This document shows positions 33,649 through 43,557 of a stretch of DNA of 63,669 bases, one piece after another. The stretch spans positions 1 through 63,669 of the forward strand of contig CAWCWZ010000007.1 of the NCBI GenBank assembly GCA_963799395.1. Direction: 5' to 3'. The notes under the pieces are model-generated. The model saw only the letters and a program-made list of their open reading frames with translations, was not told the origin of the DNA and did no database searches. This stretch comes from Bog-752 sp963799395 (GTDB lineage: Bacteria; Actinomycetota; Thermoleophilia; UBA2241). The position numbers and the translations under genes are program-made. Each line of letters starts with the position of its first letter. The stretch's first letter is position 1.

Positions 33649-34250
33649 GCGGCGGCGCCGATCCGCGGTCAAGCGGCGGCGACGCAGTTCCGCCGCGAAG
33701 CGGCGGCCCCGAGCCTGTCCGCCGTCTCTTCGTGGCCTGTGACCTGCCGGCCGACGTCGCCGCCGCGGTCGGCCGCTGGCAGCGCGCCGAGCTTGTCGCC
33801 CACGACGAGCTGCGCGTCAGCGCCAGCCTCCATGTGACGCTGTGCTTTCTGGGGAACGTCGCCGAGCGCCGGGTCGACGAGATCGGCGCAGCGCTGGGCG
33901 CGCTCGCGCTGCCGGCGCTGCCGACCGCGCTGGGCGAACCGTTCTTCCTGCCGCGGCACGGCGCCAAGCGGGTCGTCGCCCTGCCGCTGGACGATCCCGC
34001 CGGGGCGCTCTCCGACACGCAGCGTTCCGTCTCCGACGCCCTGTACCGTCTGGGGGTGTACCCGCCCGAGAAGCGGCCCTGGCTGGCTCACCTGACGGTT
34101 GCTCGCTACCGTCGCCCAGGTCACCCATTTCCGCTGCAAAACGTCACCAACGAAGCGTTTGGACTGCCCTCGGTCATCCTGTATGCTAGCCTCCTGGAGA
34201 GGGGCGGGGCCGTCCACACTCCCCTTGCGACGTTTCCCACACCAGCCTGA
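33645..34250 (+). CDS. thpR: RNA 2',3'-cyclic phosphodiesterase
   Basis: 2H-phosphoesterase that opens 2',3'-cyclic phosphate ends. The two catalytic tetrapeptides HVTL (near residue 64) and HLTV (near residue 149) are both intact. RRLFVACDLP marks the true domain start. About 25 Gly/Pro/Ser-rich residues precede it, so a later start is possible, but the GTG at 33645 overlaps the cinA stop. Confidence 0.9.
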   Translation: MSGGADPRSSGGDAVPPRSGGPEPVRRLFVACDLPADVAAAVGRWQRAELVAHDELRVSASLHVTLCFLGNVAERRVDEIGAALGALALPALPTALGEPFFLPRHGAKRVVALPLDDPAGALSDTQRSVSDALYRLGVYPPEKRPWLAHLTVARYRRPGHPFPLQNVTNEAFGLPSVILYASLLERGGAVHTPLATFPTPA

Positions 34251-34267
34251 GAGAGGAGTGCGCCACT

Positions 34268-35363
34268 GTGGATAGGGACAAAGCCCTCGAAGCCGCCGTC
34301 ACCGCAGATCGAGCGCCAGTTCGGCAAGGGCAGCATCATGCGCATGGGCGAGCATGCCGCCGCCGGCGACATCCTCACCGTGCCGACCGGCTCGCTCGCC
34401 CTCGACATCGCGCTCGGCGTCGGCGGCATCCCGCGTGGTCGCATCGTCGAGATCTACGGTCCCGAGTCGTCGGGCAAGACGACCCTGGTGTACCACCTCA
34501 TCGCCCAGGCGCAGCGCCTCGGCGGGGTGGCCGCCTTCATCGACACCGAGCACGCCATGGACCCGAGCTACGCCCGCGCCATCGGCGTCAACGTCGACGA
34601 CCTTCTGGTCTCTCAGCCCGACTACGGCGAGCAGGCGCTCGAGATCACCGAGATGCTCATCCGCAGCGGCGCCCTCGACATCGTCGCCATCGACTCCGTG
34701 GCGGCGCTCACGCCGCGCGCCGAGATCGAAGGCGAGATGGGCGACAGCTTCGTGGGGCTGCAGGCGCGCCTCATGAGCCAGGCGCTGCGCAAGCTGGCCG
34801 GCACGCTCAGCAAGTCGGGCACGATCTGCGTGTTCACCAATCAGCTGCGCGAGAAGATCGGCGTCATGTTCGGCAACCCCGAAACGACCACCGGCGGCAA
34901 GGCGCTCAAGTTCTACGCCACCATCCGTCTCGACATCCGCCGCATCGAGACTCTCAAAGAGGGCACCGAGGCCGTCGGCAACCGGGTGCGCGTGAAGGTC
35001 GCCAAGAACAAGGTGGCGCCACCCTTCAAGCAGGCCGAGTTCGACATCATGTACGGCACCGGCATCTCGCGCGAGGGCACGCTGCTCGACCTCGGCGTCA
35101 CCGCCGACGTCGTCCACAAGAGCGGCGCCTTCTTCAGCTACAACGACGAGCGCCTCGGCCAGGGCCGCGCGGCGGCGCGCCAGTTCCTGCGCGACAACCC
35201 CGACATGGCCGACGACATCGAGCGCCAGATCCGCGACCGGGCGGGCCTGCCGCAGACGTCCGCCCCCAGCCCCAACGCCGACCCCAAGGGCAAGGCGTCG
35301 GCCGCGGCGGCACTCGCCCAGGCCGAAGCCGAGACCGCCAGGGCGCCGGGCGCGACCGACTAG
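34268..35363 (+). CDS. recA: Recombinase A (one frame break near the start)
   Basis: DNA strand-exchange ATPase and LexA coprotease. It has Walker A GPESSGKTTL, the LVSQPDYGEQALEI loop, Walker B VAIDSVAALTPRAEIEGEMG, and the DNA-binding loops. The GTG at 34268 after GAGAGGAG gives VDRDKALEAAVT. One extra base near 34303 then separates this from QIERQFGKGSIMRMG; the homology is otherwise perfect. No LexA box is visible upstream. The gene is probably co-transcribed with the cinA-thpR genes and recX. Confidence 0.95.
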
Positions 35364-35383
35364 GCACCGCCGCCGGCCGTCCC

Positions 35384-36016
35384 ATGCCGACCGTCACCGC
35401 TCTCAGACCGACCCGCCGCGAGGGTCGCGTCTCGGTGCACGTCGACGGCCGCTTCCTGGCCGCCGTCGGTGAGTCGTTCGTCGTCCGTCACGGGCTGTTC
35501 GTCGGCCTCGAGCTGAGCGACGGGCAGCTTCTGGCATTGCGCGACAACGCCGACGCCGACCGCATCCTCGCCGACGCCTACCGCCTGCTCGCCCACCGGG
35601 CGCGCTCGCAGGCCGAGCTTTCGGCGCGGCTGCGCGCCAAGGGTCACGACGATGCGACCGTTCAGACCGTCATCGACAGGCTCGGCGGCGAAGGCCTGGT
35701 CGACGACCAGGCCTTCGCCGCCGCCTTTGTCGCCGACAAGCGGCGCCTCGCGGGCTGGGGCGCGGGACGCATCGCCCGCGAGCTCGACCGGCTGGGCGTC
35801 GACGCCGCCATCGTCGGTACGCTGCTGCCGCAGACCGACGAAGCGGCCGCCGACGAGCTCGCCCGGGCCCGCGCCGCTCTCGAACGGCGCGGACCGGCGC
35901 GGCCGCCCCTCGACGCGGCCCGCAAGCGCGCCTTCGAGTTCCTCGTGCGGCGCGGCTACAGCACGACGGTCGCCTACCGCGCCGTCCGCGAGTGGTCCGC
36001 CGGCGCGACCGATTGA
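35384..36016 (+). CDS. recX: Regulatory protein RecX
   Basis: Inhibits RecA filament growth. The 210 residues show the RecX three-helix repeats: AYRLLAHRARSQAELSARLRAKG, VIDRLGGEGLVDDQAFAAAFV and the C-terminal KRAFEFLVRRGYSTTVAYRAVRE. It begins 20 bases after recA. Its stop codon lies inside the -35 element of the next promoter. Confidence 0.9.
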   Translation: MPTVTALRPTRREGRVSVHVDGRFLAAVGESFVVRHGLFVGLELSDGQLLALRDNADADRILADAYRLLAHRARSQAELSARLRAKGHDDATVQTVIDRLGGEGLVDDQAFAAAFVADKRRLAGWGAGRIARELDRLGVDAAIVGTLLPQTDEAAADELARARAALERRGPARPPLDAARKRAFEFLVRRGYSTTVAYRAVREWSAGATD

Positions 36017-36042
36017 CAGCCTCTTCCGCACGCCCCTACAAT
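36013..36042 (+). promoter_or_regulatory. Strong promoter between recX and rny
   Basis: A perfect TTGACA (36013-36018) and TACAAT (36037-36042) are 18 bases apart. This is the closest match to the sigma70 consensus that I see in the window. Transcription would begin near 36049, almost 300 bases before the next protein start. Confidence 0.75.
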
Positions 36043-36048
36043 CAGAGG

Positions 36049-36308
36049 CGAGCAGCTTGCTCACTGACTCTCTGAGTACGTACCTGTGGCATCTGAAGGC
36101 CATGCACTCCGGTCGTGACGACCGGCCTGTCGAACGAGCGACGTAGGGGCTTTTGATCACGTAGGACCCGACCCGAGAACCTCCCGGCTTCACCGAAGCC
36201 GCACGTCACACGTCCACAGAACGGAAACGCACCGCCGTAGCATGGTCCTGTCAGAAACGACAGACGCGTTCGCGTGAGCCGGGCAAGCCGCCCGGCTCTT
36301 TTGTTTTC
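36049..36308 (+). ncRNA. Candidate structured RNA or rny leader
   Basis: The 330-base gap between recX and rny has a strong promoter at its left end and a canonical intrinsic terminator (36276-36308) at its right end, with no plausible protein between. Several small hairpins can be drawn by eye: GAGCA/TGCTC, ACTC/GAGT, CCGGTCG/CGACCGG and CGGCTTC/GAAGCCG. It does not match what I know of tmRNA, SRP RNA or RNase P RNA. It may be an independent small RNA, or a leader that ends early under some condition and otherwise reads into rny. A 6S-like role is possible but unsupported. Confidence 0.55.
36276..36308 (+). terminator. Intrinsic terminator before rny
   Basis: GAGCCGGGC (36276-36284) pairs perfectly with GCCCGGCTC (36290-36298) around the loop AAGCC and is followed by TTTTGTTTTC. 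It stands about 40 bases before the rny ATG. Confidence 0.85.
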
Positions 36309-36346
36309 TGACGCACGACATCTGATCATCGGCACAAGGGGACAGC

Positions 36347-37876
36347 ATGATCGCAGTGTTCATCGTGATCGCCCTGGTGGTCGGTGTGGCGGCGGGGTAC
36401 CTCGTCAGACGGTATTTCGTCGACACCCGGCTCAAGGGCGCCCAGGGAGAGGCGCAGCGCGTCCTGCGCGACGCGCAACGCGAGGCCGAGACCACCGTCA
36501 AAGAGGCTCGCCTCGAAGCCAAGGAAGAGCTCCACAAGGTCCGCTCCGAGGTCGAGAACGACCTGCGTGAGCGGCGCCTCGAGCTCAAGACGGCCGAAGA
36601 GCGCGTGGCTCAGCGCGAGGAGCAGATCGAGCGCCGCGCCGCTGAGCTCGAGCGTCGCGACCAGCAGGTCTTCGAGCGCGAGGAGCAGACCGCGGCGCTC
36701 GCCGAGCAGCTCAAGGCCGCCCACGCCGAGCAGACGGCCGTGCTCGAGCGCATCTCCGGCCTGACCGGAGCGCAGGCCAAGGAGATGCTGCTGCGACAGA
36801 CCGAAGACGACGCCCGCCACGACATGGCCAAGCTCGTGCGCTCGGTCGAGGAGGAGGCCAAGCACGAAGCCGACCGGCGGGCTCGCAACATCCTTTCGCT
36901 GTCGATCCAGCGGACGGCCGCCAATCACGTCGCCGAGACGACCGTCTCGGTCGTGCCCCTGCCGTCCGACGACATGAAGGGTCGCATCATCGGCCGTGAG
37001 GGCCGCAACATCCGGGCCCTCGAGAGCCTGACCGGCATCGATTTCATCATCGACGACACCCCCGAAGCGGTCGTGCTCTCGGGTTTCGACGGCGTGCGCC
37101 GCGAGATCGCCCGGCTGACCATCACCAAGCTGCTCGCCGACGGTCGCATCCATCCGGCCCGTATCGAGGAGATGTACAACCAGGCCAGGGCCGAGATCGA
37201 CGCCACGATCGAAGAGGCCGGCGAGCAGGCCTGCTTCGACGCCAACGTCCACGGCGTGGCCCCCGAGCTCGTCAAGGTCCTGGGACGCCTCAAGTTCCGC
37301 ACGAGCTACGGGCAGAACGTGCTCAATCACTCGGTCGAGGTCGCGCACCTGGCCGGCATCATGGCGAGCGAGCTCGGGGCCAATCCCAAGATCGCGCGCC
37401 GGGCCGGGCTGCTGCACGACGTGGGCAAGGCGATCGACCACGAGGTCGACGGCTCCCACGGCCAGATCTCCGCCCAGCTCGCCCGCAAGTACCGCGAGAC
37501 CCAGAGCGTCGTGCACGCGATCGAGGCGCACCATCAGGACGTCGAGCCGCAGACCGTCGAGGCCGTCCTGGTGCAGGCTGCCGACGCCATCTCGGCGGCC
37601 CGGCCCGGCGCCCGCCGCGAGACCCTCGAAGGCTACGTCAAGCGTCTCGAGTCGCTCGAGAAGATCGCCGAGAGCAAGAAGGGCGTCGAGAAGTCCTACG
37701 CCATGCAGGCGGGTCGCGAGGTCCGGGTCATGGTCAAGCCCGCTGAGATCAACGACGACGACGCCGTGCTGCTGGCGCGCGAGATCGCCAAGGAGATCGA
37801 GGAGACCCTCGACTACCCCGGCCAGATCAGGGTCACCGTGATCCGCGAGAGCCGCGCCACCGAGCTCGCGAAGTAG
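36347..37876 (+). CDS. rny: Ribonuclease Y
   Basis: Membrane-anchored endoribonuclease that starts mRNA decay. The 509-residue protein has an N-terminal transmembrane helix (IAVFIVIALVVGVAAGYLV), a long charged coiled coil (residues about 30-180), a KH domain (MKGRIIGREGRNIRALE), and an HD domain with LLHDVGKAIDHE and IEAHHQD. The frame is intact. GGGGACAGC precedes the ATG. Confidence 0.95.
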   Translation: MIAVFIVIALVVGVAAGYLVRRYFVDTRLKGAQGEAQRVLRDAQREAETTVKEARLEAKEELHKVRSEVENDLRERRLELKTAEERVAQREEQIERRAAELERRDQQVFEREEQTAALAEQLKAAHAEQTAVLERISGLTGAQAKEMLLRQTEDDARHDMAKLVRSVEEEAKHEADRRARNILSLSIQRTAANHVAETTVSVVPLPSDDMKGRIIGREGRNIRALESLTGIDFIIDDTPEAVVLSGFDGVRREIARLTITKLLADGRIHPARIEEMYNQARAEIDATIEEAGEQACFDANVHGVAPELVKVLGRLKFRTSYGQNVLNHSVEVAHLAGIMASELGANPKIARRAGLLHDVGKAIDHEVDGSHGQISAQLARKYRETQSVVHAIEAHHQDVEPQTVEAVLVQAADAISAARPGARRETLEGYVKRLESLEKIAESKKGVEKSYAMQAGREVRVMVKPAEINDDDAVLLAREIAKEIEETLDYPGQIRVTVIRESRATELAK

Positions 37877-37879
37877 GCC

Positions 37880-39181
37880 ATGCGGACATACTTCCTGCGG
37901 TCGTTCGGCTGTCAGATGAACGATCACGACGCGGAGCGCATCCGCGCCCTGCTGGAGGACGACGGCCTCGTACGGGTCGGCAGCGTCGACGAAGCCGACG
38001 TCATCGTCTACAACACCTGCACCGTGCGCCGCAGCGCCGACGACCGCCTCGCCGGGCACCTGGGCGAGGCCGCGCGCGTGAAGGCGCGTGACCCGCGAAC
38101 GGTCGTCGTTCTGGCCGGCTGCCTGCCCCAGGTCGAGCGCGAGGCGCTGTTCGAGCGCTACCCGTTCGTCGATGTCGCCCTCGGGCCGCAGCACCTGCGC
38201 GAACTGCCCGCGGCGCTCGCCAGCGGCGGGCAGTGCGGCTTCTTCGACGACGGCGGCGCTCTCTCGGGCGAGCTGCCGACCGTCCGCGAGCGCCCCTTCC
38301 AGGCCTGGGTCCAGGTCATGTCGGGCTGCACGAACGGCTGCTCGTACTGCATCGTGCCAACCGCCCGTGGCCCCGAGCGCAGCCGCCTGCCGGACGCCAT
38401 CGTCTCCGAGGTCCGCGACCTGGCCGCCGACGGCGTGCTCGAGGTCACGCTCCTGGGCCAGAACGTGAACGCCTACGGTAACGACCTTCCAGGCGGGGAG
38501 CGGCCGACCTTCGCCGAGCTCCTGCGCAGTCTCGACGCCATCGCCGCGCTGCGCCGGCTGCGCTTCACGACATCGCACCCGCGCGACCTGTCCGACGAGC
38601 TGATCGAGGCGGTCGCGACCCTGCCATCGGTGTGCGAGCACGTCCACCTGCCGGCTCAGGCCGGCTCCGACCGGGTGCTTTCCGCCATGGGACGCGGGTA
38701 TACCATGGAGTGGTATCTGGGGAGGGTCGAAGCCTTGCGGGCAGCGGTCGCAGACATCGCAGTCACGACCGACCTGATGGTCGGTTTCCCCGGCGAGACC
38801 GACGACGACTTCAGCGACACGCTGGCGCTGGTCGAGGCAGCCGGGTTCGACGCCGCCTTCACGTTCGTCTTCTCTGCGCGCCCTGGCACGGCTGCGGCCG
38901 CGCTGCCCGACGCGGTGCCACCGGAGGTGGCTCGCGAGCGTATCGAACGGCTCGTCGCGGCGACCCAGGCCCAGAGCCGCAGGCGCCGCGCCGCGACCGT
39001 CGGCACGACCGTCGAGGTGCTGGTCGAGGGCACGAGCCGGCACGGCGCCCTGCTGCGCGGCCGTTCGCGGCAGAACGTCACCGTGAACTTCAGCGGGGTG
39101 GCCGCGCCGGGCGCGATCGTCCCCGTCTACGTCACCGACTCGACCTCGACCACGCTGCGAGGCCGCACGGACATCCGCTAG
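37880..39181 (+). CDS. miaB: tRNA-2-methylthio-N6-dimethylallyladenosine synthase
   Basis: Radical-SAM enzyme adding the 2-methylthio group at A37 of tRNAs already prenylated by MiaA, which is encoded about 1.4 kb downstream. The N-terminal FGCQMNDHDAERI and YNTCTVRRSADDR mark the MiaB MTTase domain. The radical SAM motif is CTNGCSYCIVP, and a TRAM domain ends the 433-residue protein. It starts three bases after the rny stop. Confidence 0.94.
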   Translation: MRTYFLRSFGCQMNDHDAERIRALLEDDGLVRVGSVDEADVIVYNTCTVRRSADDRLAGHLGEAARVKARDPRTVVVLAGCLPQVEREALFERYPFVDVALGPQHLRELPAALASGGQCGFFDDGGALSGELPTVRERPFQAWVQVMSGCTNGCSYCIVPTARGPERSRLPDAIVSEVRDLAADGVLEVTLLGQNVNAYGNDLPGGERPTFAELLRSLDAIAALRRLRFTTSHPRDLSDELIEAVATLPSVCEHVHLPAQAGSDRVLSAMGRGYTMEWYLGRVEALRAAVADIAVTTDLMVGFPGETDDDFSDTLALVEAAGFDAAFTFVFSARPGTAAAALPDAVPPEVARERIERLVAATQAQSRRRRAATVGTTVEVLVEGTSRHGALLRGRSRQNVTVNFSGVAAPGAIVPVYVTDSTSTTLRGRTDIR

Positions 39182-39193
39182 GAGGTGCCGGTC

Positions 39194-39964
39194 ATGCAAG
39201 GTTGCGTCTGTCCGCATCCGCCGCTGCTGATCCCCGCCATCGGCGGCGAGAACCGCCGCCGGGTGCAGGCCACGGTCGAGGCCATGGAGCGCCTTGCCGC
39301 CGAGACCGACGCCGCCGATCTCGTGATCGTGATCTCACCGCATACGCCCGGGTACTCCGAGGCGGTCGCGGTGCGCTCGCCGGCGACGCTCTGGGGCGAC
39401 TTCGCCGACTTTCGCTGCCCCGACGTGGGCCTCGAGATCGACAACGATGTCGAGTTCGTCGACCGCCTGCTCGACCGCGCCGCCACGACCTCCGGCCTCG
39501 CCGTCGAGCCGCTCGACGACGACCGGCTCGACCACGGCGTCCTCGTGCCGCTCTTCTTCCTGAACGCGCTGCACCTCGTGAACCTCTCGGTGGCACGCGA
39601 CTACGGCCTTCATAGGACACTTGGCCGGCTGGTGCGCGAGACCGCCGACGAGCTGGGACGCAACGTCCTGTTCGTCGCCTCCGGCGACCTCTCGCACCGC
39701 CTCCAGCCGGGAGCGCCGGCCGGTTACGATCCGCGCGGCGCCGAGTTCGACAGCCAGGTGGTCGACCTGTTCGCACGGGGCGACCTCGACGGCCTGAGCC
39801 GCCTCGATCCCGACCTCGTCCGGGGGGCGGGGGAGTGCGGTCTACGTTCGTTCATCACGCTGGGAGCGTTCCTGGGCGACCAGGCGACGCCGGCCCGCGT
39901 ACTTTCGTACGAGGGCCCGTTCGGCGTGGGCTACGCGGTCGCGGCCTTCGGCGAGCCGTCATGA
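39194..39964 (+). CDS. MEMO/LigB-like protein of the AmmeMemoRadiSam group
   Basis: Related to class III extradiol dioxygenases. GCVCPHPPLLIPAIGG, VISPHTPGYSEAV, DHGVLVPLFFL and VASGDLSHRLQPGAP supply the conserved His/Asp positions of the fold. The ATG at 39194 is preceded by GGAGG at eight bases, better than the in-frame GTG at 39185. The next gene, an AMMECR1 domain, overlaps its stop (ATGA). In many genomes this pair occurs with a dedicated radical SAM protein; none lies beside it here apart from MiaB. The reaction is unknown. Confidence 0.82.
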   Translation: MQGCVCPHPPLLIPAIGGENRRRVQATVEAMERLAAETDAADLVIVISPHTPGYSEAVAVRSPATLWGDFADFRCPDVGLEIDNDVEFVDRLLDRAATTSGLAVEPLDDDRLDHGVLVPLFFLNALHLVNLSVARDYGLHRTLGRLVRETADELGRNVLFVASGDLSHRLQPGAPAGYDPRGAEFDSQVVDLFARGDLDGLSRLDPDLVRGAGECGLRSFITLGAFLGDQATPARVLSYEGPFGVGYAVAAFGEPS

Positions 39965-40533
39965 GCACGCAGCAGTCCGGCGGCGGCGCGCCGGGTGGGC
40001 GCTCGCCCGTGACCGGTCCGGCCGACTACGCGCGCACCTGCGTCGAGGCGTTCGTCGGCGGGCGCCCGGCTCCGCCGGCGCCCGCCGACGCCCTCTACGC
40101 GCGCGTCGCCGCCTGTTTCTGCTCGCTCAAGAAGCACGGCGAGCTGCGCGGCTGCATCGGCACCCTGACGCCGTCAGAGCCCTCGCTCGGCGGCGAGATC
40201 GCCCGTAACGCCTACGCCGCGGCCTTCCGCGACCCCCGGTTTCCGCCGGTACGAGAGGCCGAGCTCGAAGCGCTGTCGTACTCGGTCGACGTCCTGAGCC
40301 CGAGCGAGCCCTGCAGAAGGGCCGACCTCGACCCGCGCCGCTACGGCGTGATCGTGACCGCGGGCGTGCGGCGCGGCGTCCTGCTGCCCGACCTCGCCGG
40401 CGTCGACACGGTCGACCGACAGCTCGCCGTCGCCCTGCAAAAGGCCGGCATCGACCCGGACGAGCCCTGCTCGATCGAGCGCTTCACGGTCTCCAGGTTC
40501 GGCGAATCCGGCTGCGACAAAGCCTGTGGCTGA
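39961..40533 (+). CDS. AMMECR1-domain protein
   Basis: 190-residue protein with the invariant LRGCIGT motif (near residue 62), then an AMMECR1 core (ARNAYAAAFRDPRFPPV, YSVDVLSP). Its biochemical function is not established. It overlaps the MEMO-like gene by four bases and overlaps the miaA start by eight, so it is embedded in the same transcript. Confidence 0.85.
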   Translation: MSTQQSGGGAPGGRSPVTGPADYARTCVEAFVGGRPAPPAPADALYARVAACFCSLKKHGELRGCIGTLTPSEPSLGGEIARNAYAAAFRDPRFPPVREAELEALSYSVDVLSPSEPCRRADLDPRRYGVIVTAGVRRGVLLPDLAGVDTVDRQLAVALQKAGIDPDEPCSIERFTVSRFGESGCDKACG

Positions 40534-41470
40534 CCGGGCGGCGGGCCCGCCGGTCGTGGCCCTGTTCGGGCCGACCGGCATGGGCAAGACCGAGATCGCC
40601 GTCGCCCTGGCCGAGTCTCTCGACGCCGAAATCGTCTCGGCCGACTCGATGCAGGTCTACCGCGGTCTCGCGATCGTCAGCAATCAGCCGACGAGCGAGC
40701 AGCTCGCCCGGGTGCCGCACCATCTGGTCGGCGTCATCGACCCTCGCGAGGAGTTCTCGGTGGCTCGCTACGCCGGCCTCGCGCAGGCGGCCGTCGACGA
40801 CGTGCTCAGCCGCGGCCGGCGAGTGATCCTGGCCGGCGGCTCCGGGCTCTACCTGCGGGCGGCCCTCGGCGGCCTCACCTTCGGCGGGCCACCGGACCCC
40901 ACCCGCCGGGCGCGCCTCGAAGCCCTCGCGGCCGGCGACCCCGGCGCCCTGCGTGTGCGCCTGCGCCAGCTCGACCCGGCGGTGTACGCGGCGATCGACG
41001 CCGACAACCCGCGACGCGTGGTGCGTGCCCTGGAGGCGCTCGAGGCACAGGGCGAAGCGGCGGCTGCCCCACCCCGTGGTGAGCTCTGGTCGAGCGCCGG
41101 CCGGCGCTGGCCGACACGGCTCCTGGCCCTCGACGTCGACCGGGAACGGCTGCGCGAGGGCGTCGAAGGCCGCGTCGACGAGATGCTGCGGCGCGGCCTC
41201 CTCGACGAGATCGCCGCCCTGCCGCGGCCGCTGTCGCGCACCGTGACCCAGGCCATCGGCGTGCGCGAGGCGCTCGGCGTGCTGGCCGGCGAGATCAGTC
41301 TCGACGACGCCCTCGCGCGGATGAAGACCCGCACCCGTGGGTACGTTCGCCGGCAGCTCACTTGGATGCGCAAGCTGAACGCTGATATCATCCCGACGTC
41401 CGACCGTCCCCCCGACACAGTCGCCCGCGAGATCGTCCGGCGACTGGCCCACGAAGAGGAGTGCCCGCCC
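40526..41470 (+). CDS. miaA: tRNA dimethylallyltransferase (in frame with dapF)
   Basis: Prenylates A37 of tRNAs reading U-initial codons, providing the substrate for MiaB. It has the P-loop FGPTGMGKTEIAVAL, SADSMQVYRGLAI, and AGGSGLYLRA. Other motifs are DNPRRVVRALE, VTQAIGVREAL, TRGYVRRQLTWMRK. MiaA similarity ends near 41455, but there is no stop: the frame continues into dapF, giving a 604-residue ORF. The end given here is the base before the candidate dapF GTG. Confidence 0.9.
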
Positions 41471-42336
<866 letters not shown>

Positions 42337-42340
<4 letters not shown>

Positions 42341-43518
42341 CCGCCGCCTTCGCGCCTCACCTGTCGAGGCGGGTCCAGAGCCTGCCGCCCTACCTCTTCG
42401 CCGAGATCGAGCGCAAGGTGGCCGCCCGAAGGGCCGCCGGCGTCGACATCATCAGCCTCGGCATCGGCGACCCCGACTCGCCGACGCCGGCCCACGTCGT
42501 CGAGGCGATGATCGAGGGCGTCCGCGATGCCCGCACACACCAGTACCCCACCAACCGGGGCACGGCCGAGTTCCGCGCCGCGGTCGCCGGCTACTATGCC
42601 GACCGTTTTGGCGTGACGCTCGACCAGGAGACCGAGATCGTGCCGCTGCTGGGCGCCAAGGAGGGCATCGCCCACATCTGCTTCGCGCTGCTGAACGAGG
42701 CCGACGTATGTCTATCGGCCGATCCCGGCTACCCGGTCTACACGACGGGGCCGCTGATCGCCGACGGCGTGGCGGCGCACCTGCCGCTGCTGCCCGAGCT
42801 CGGCTTTCAGCCCGACCTCGACCGCATCGACCCGTCGCTGCTCGCCAGGGCCCGGATGATCTTCGTGAGCTACCCCAACAACCCGACGGGCGCCGTCATC
42901 GAAGACGACTTCTTCGCCCGCCTCGTGGCCTTCGCGCGCGAGCACGACATCGTGGTCGTCCACGACAACGCCTACGCCGACATCACCTTCGACGGCTACG
43001 TCGCCCCCAGCTTTCTCGAGACGCCCGGCGCCAGCGATGTCGGCGTCGAGCTCTTCTCGCTGTCGAAGAGCTACAACATGACGGGCTGGCGCGCCGGGGC
43101 CGTCGTCGGCAACCCCGCGGTGGTCGACGCGTACTGGCGCCTCAAGACCAACATGGACTCAGGCATGTTCGCCGCGGTGCAGCACGCGGCGGCGGCGGCG
43201 CTCTCCGGCCCCCAGGACTCCGTTCGCGAGCTCTGCCGGCTCTACGCCCACCGGCGCGACCTGCTCGTCTCCGCGCTGCGCCGGGCCGGCATGCAGGTCG
43301 TCTCGCCGAAGGGGACGATCTACCTCTGGGCGCCGGTGCCCGAAGGCCACACCTCGGGGAGCTTCGCCGAGCTCGTCCTGAATCAAGCCGACGTCATCGT
43401 CTCGCCCGGCGCCGCCTACGGGCCCTCCGGCGAAGGCTACGTGCGGTTCTCGCTGACCGTCCCCGACGACCGGCTGCGCGAAGCGGTCGAGCGCATCGAG
43501 CAGCGTGTCAGACTCTAG
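42337..43518 (+). CDS. dapL: LL-diaminopimelate aminotransferase
   Basis: PLP enzyme that makes LL-diaminopimelate directly from tetrahydrodipicolinate, bypassing the succinylase branch. The fold-type I motifs are GIGDPDSPTP, YPNNPTGAV, the PLP-lysine site LFSLSKSYNMTGWRAG, and FAAVQHAAAAAL. The length is 393 residues. Assignment to DapL rather than a general aminotransferase rests on sequence style and on its coupling to dapF. Confidence 0.87.
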
Positions 43519-43557
43519 CGTGCCGTCCCTGTCGGCGACGCCCGCCGGACCTGCTTC

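Noticed and set aside
36049..36308. tmRNA, SRP RNA or RNase P RNA in the recX-rny gap
   Set aside because: The conserved sequence words of those RNAs are absent and the size does not fit RNase P or SRP RNA.
36326..39217. 963-codon open frame on the minus strand
   Set aside because: Shadow of rny and miaB, both of which have clear motifs and start signals.
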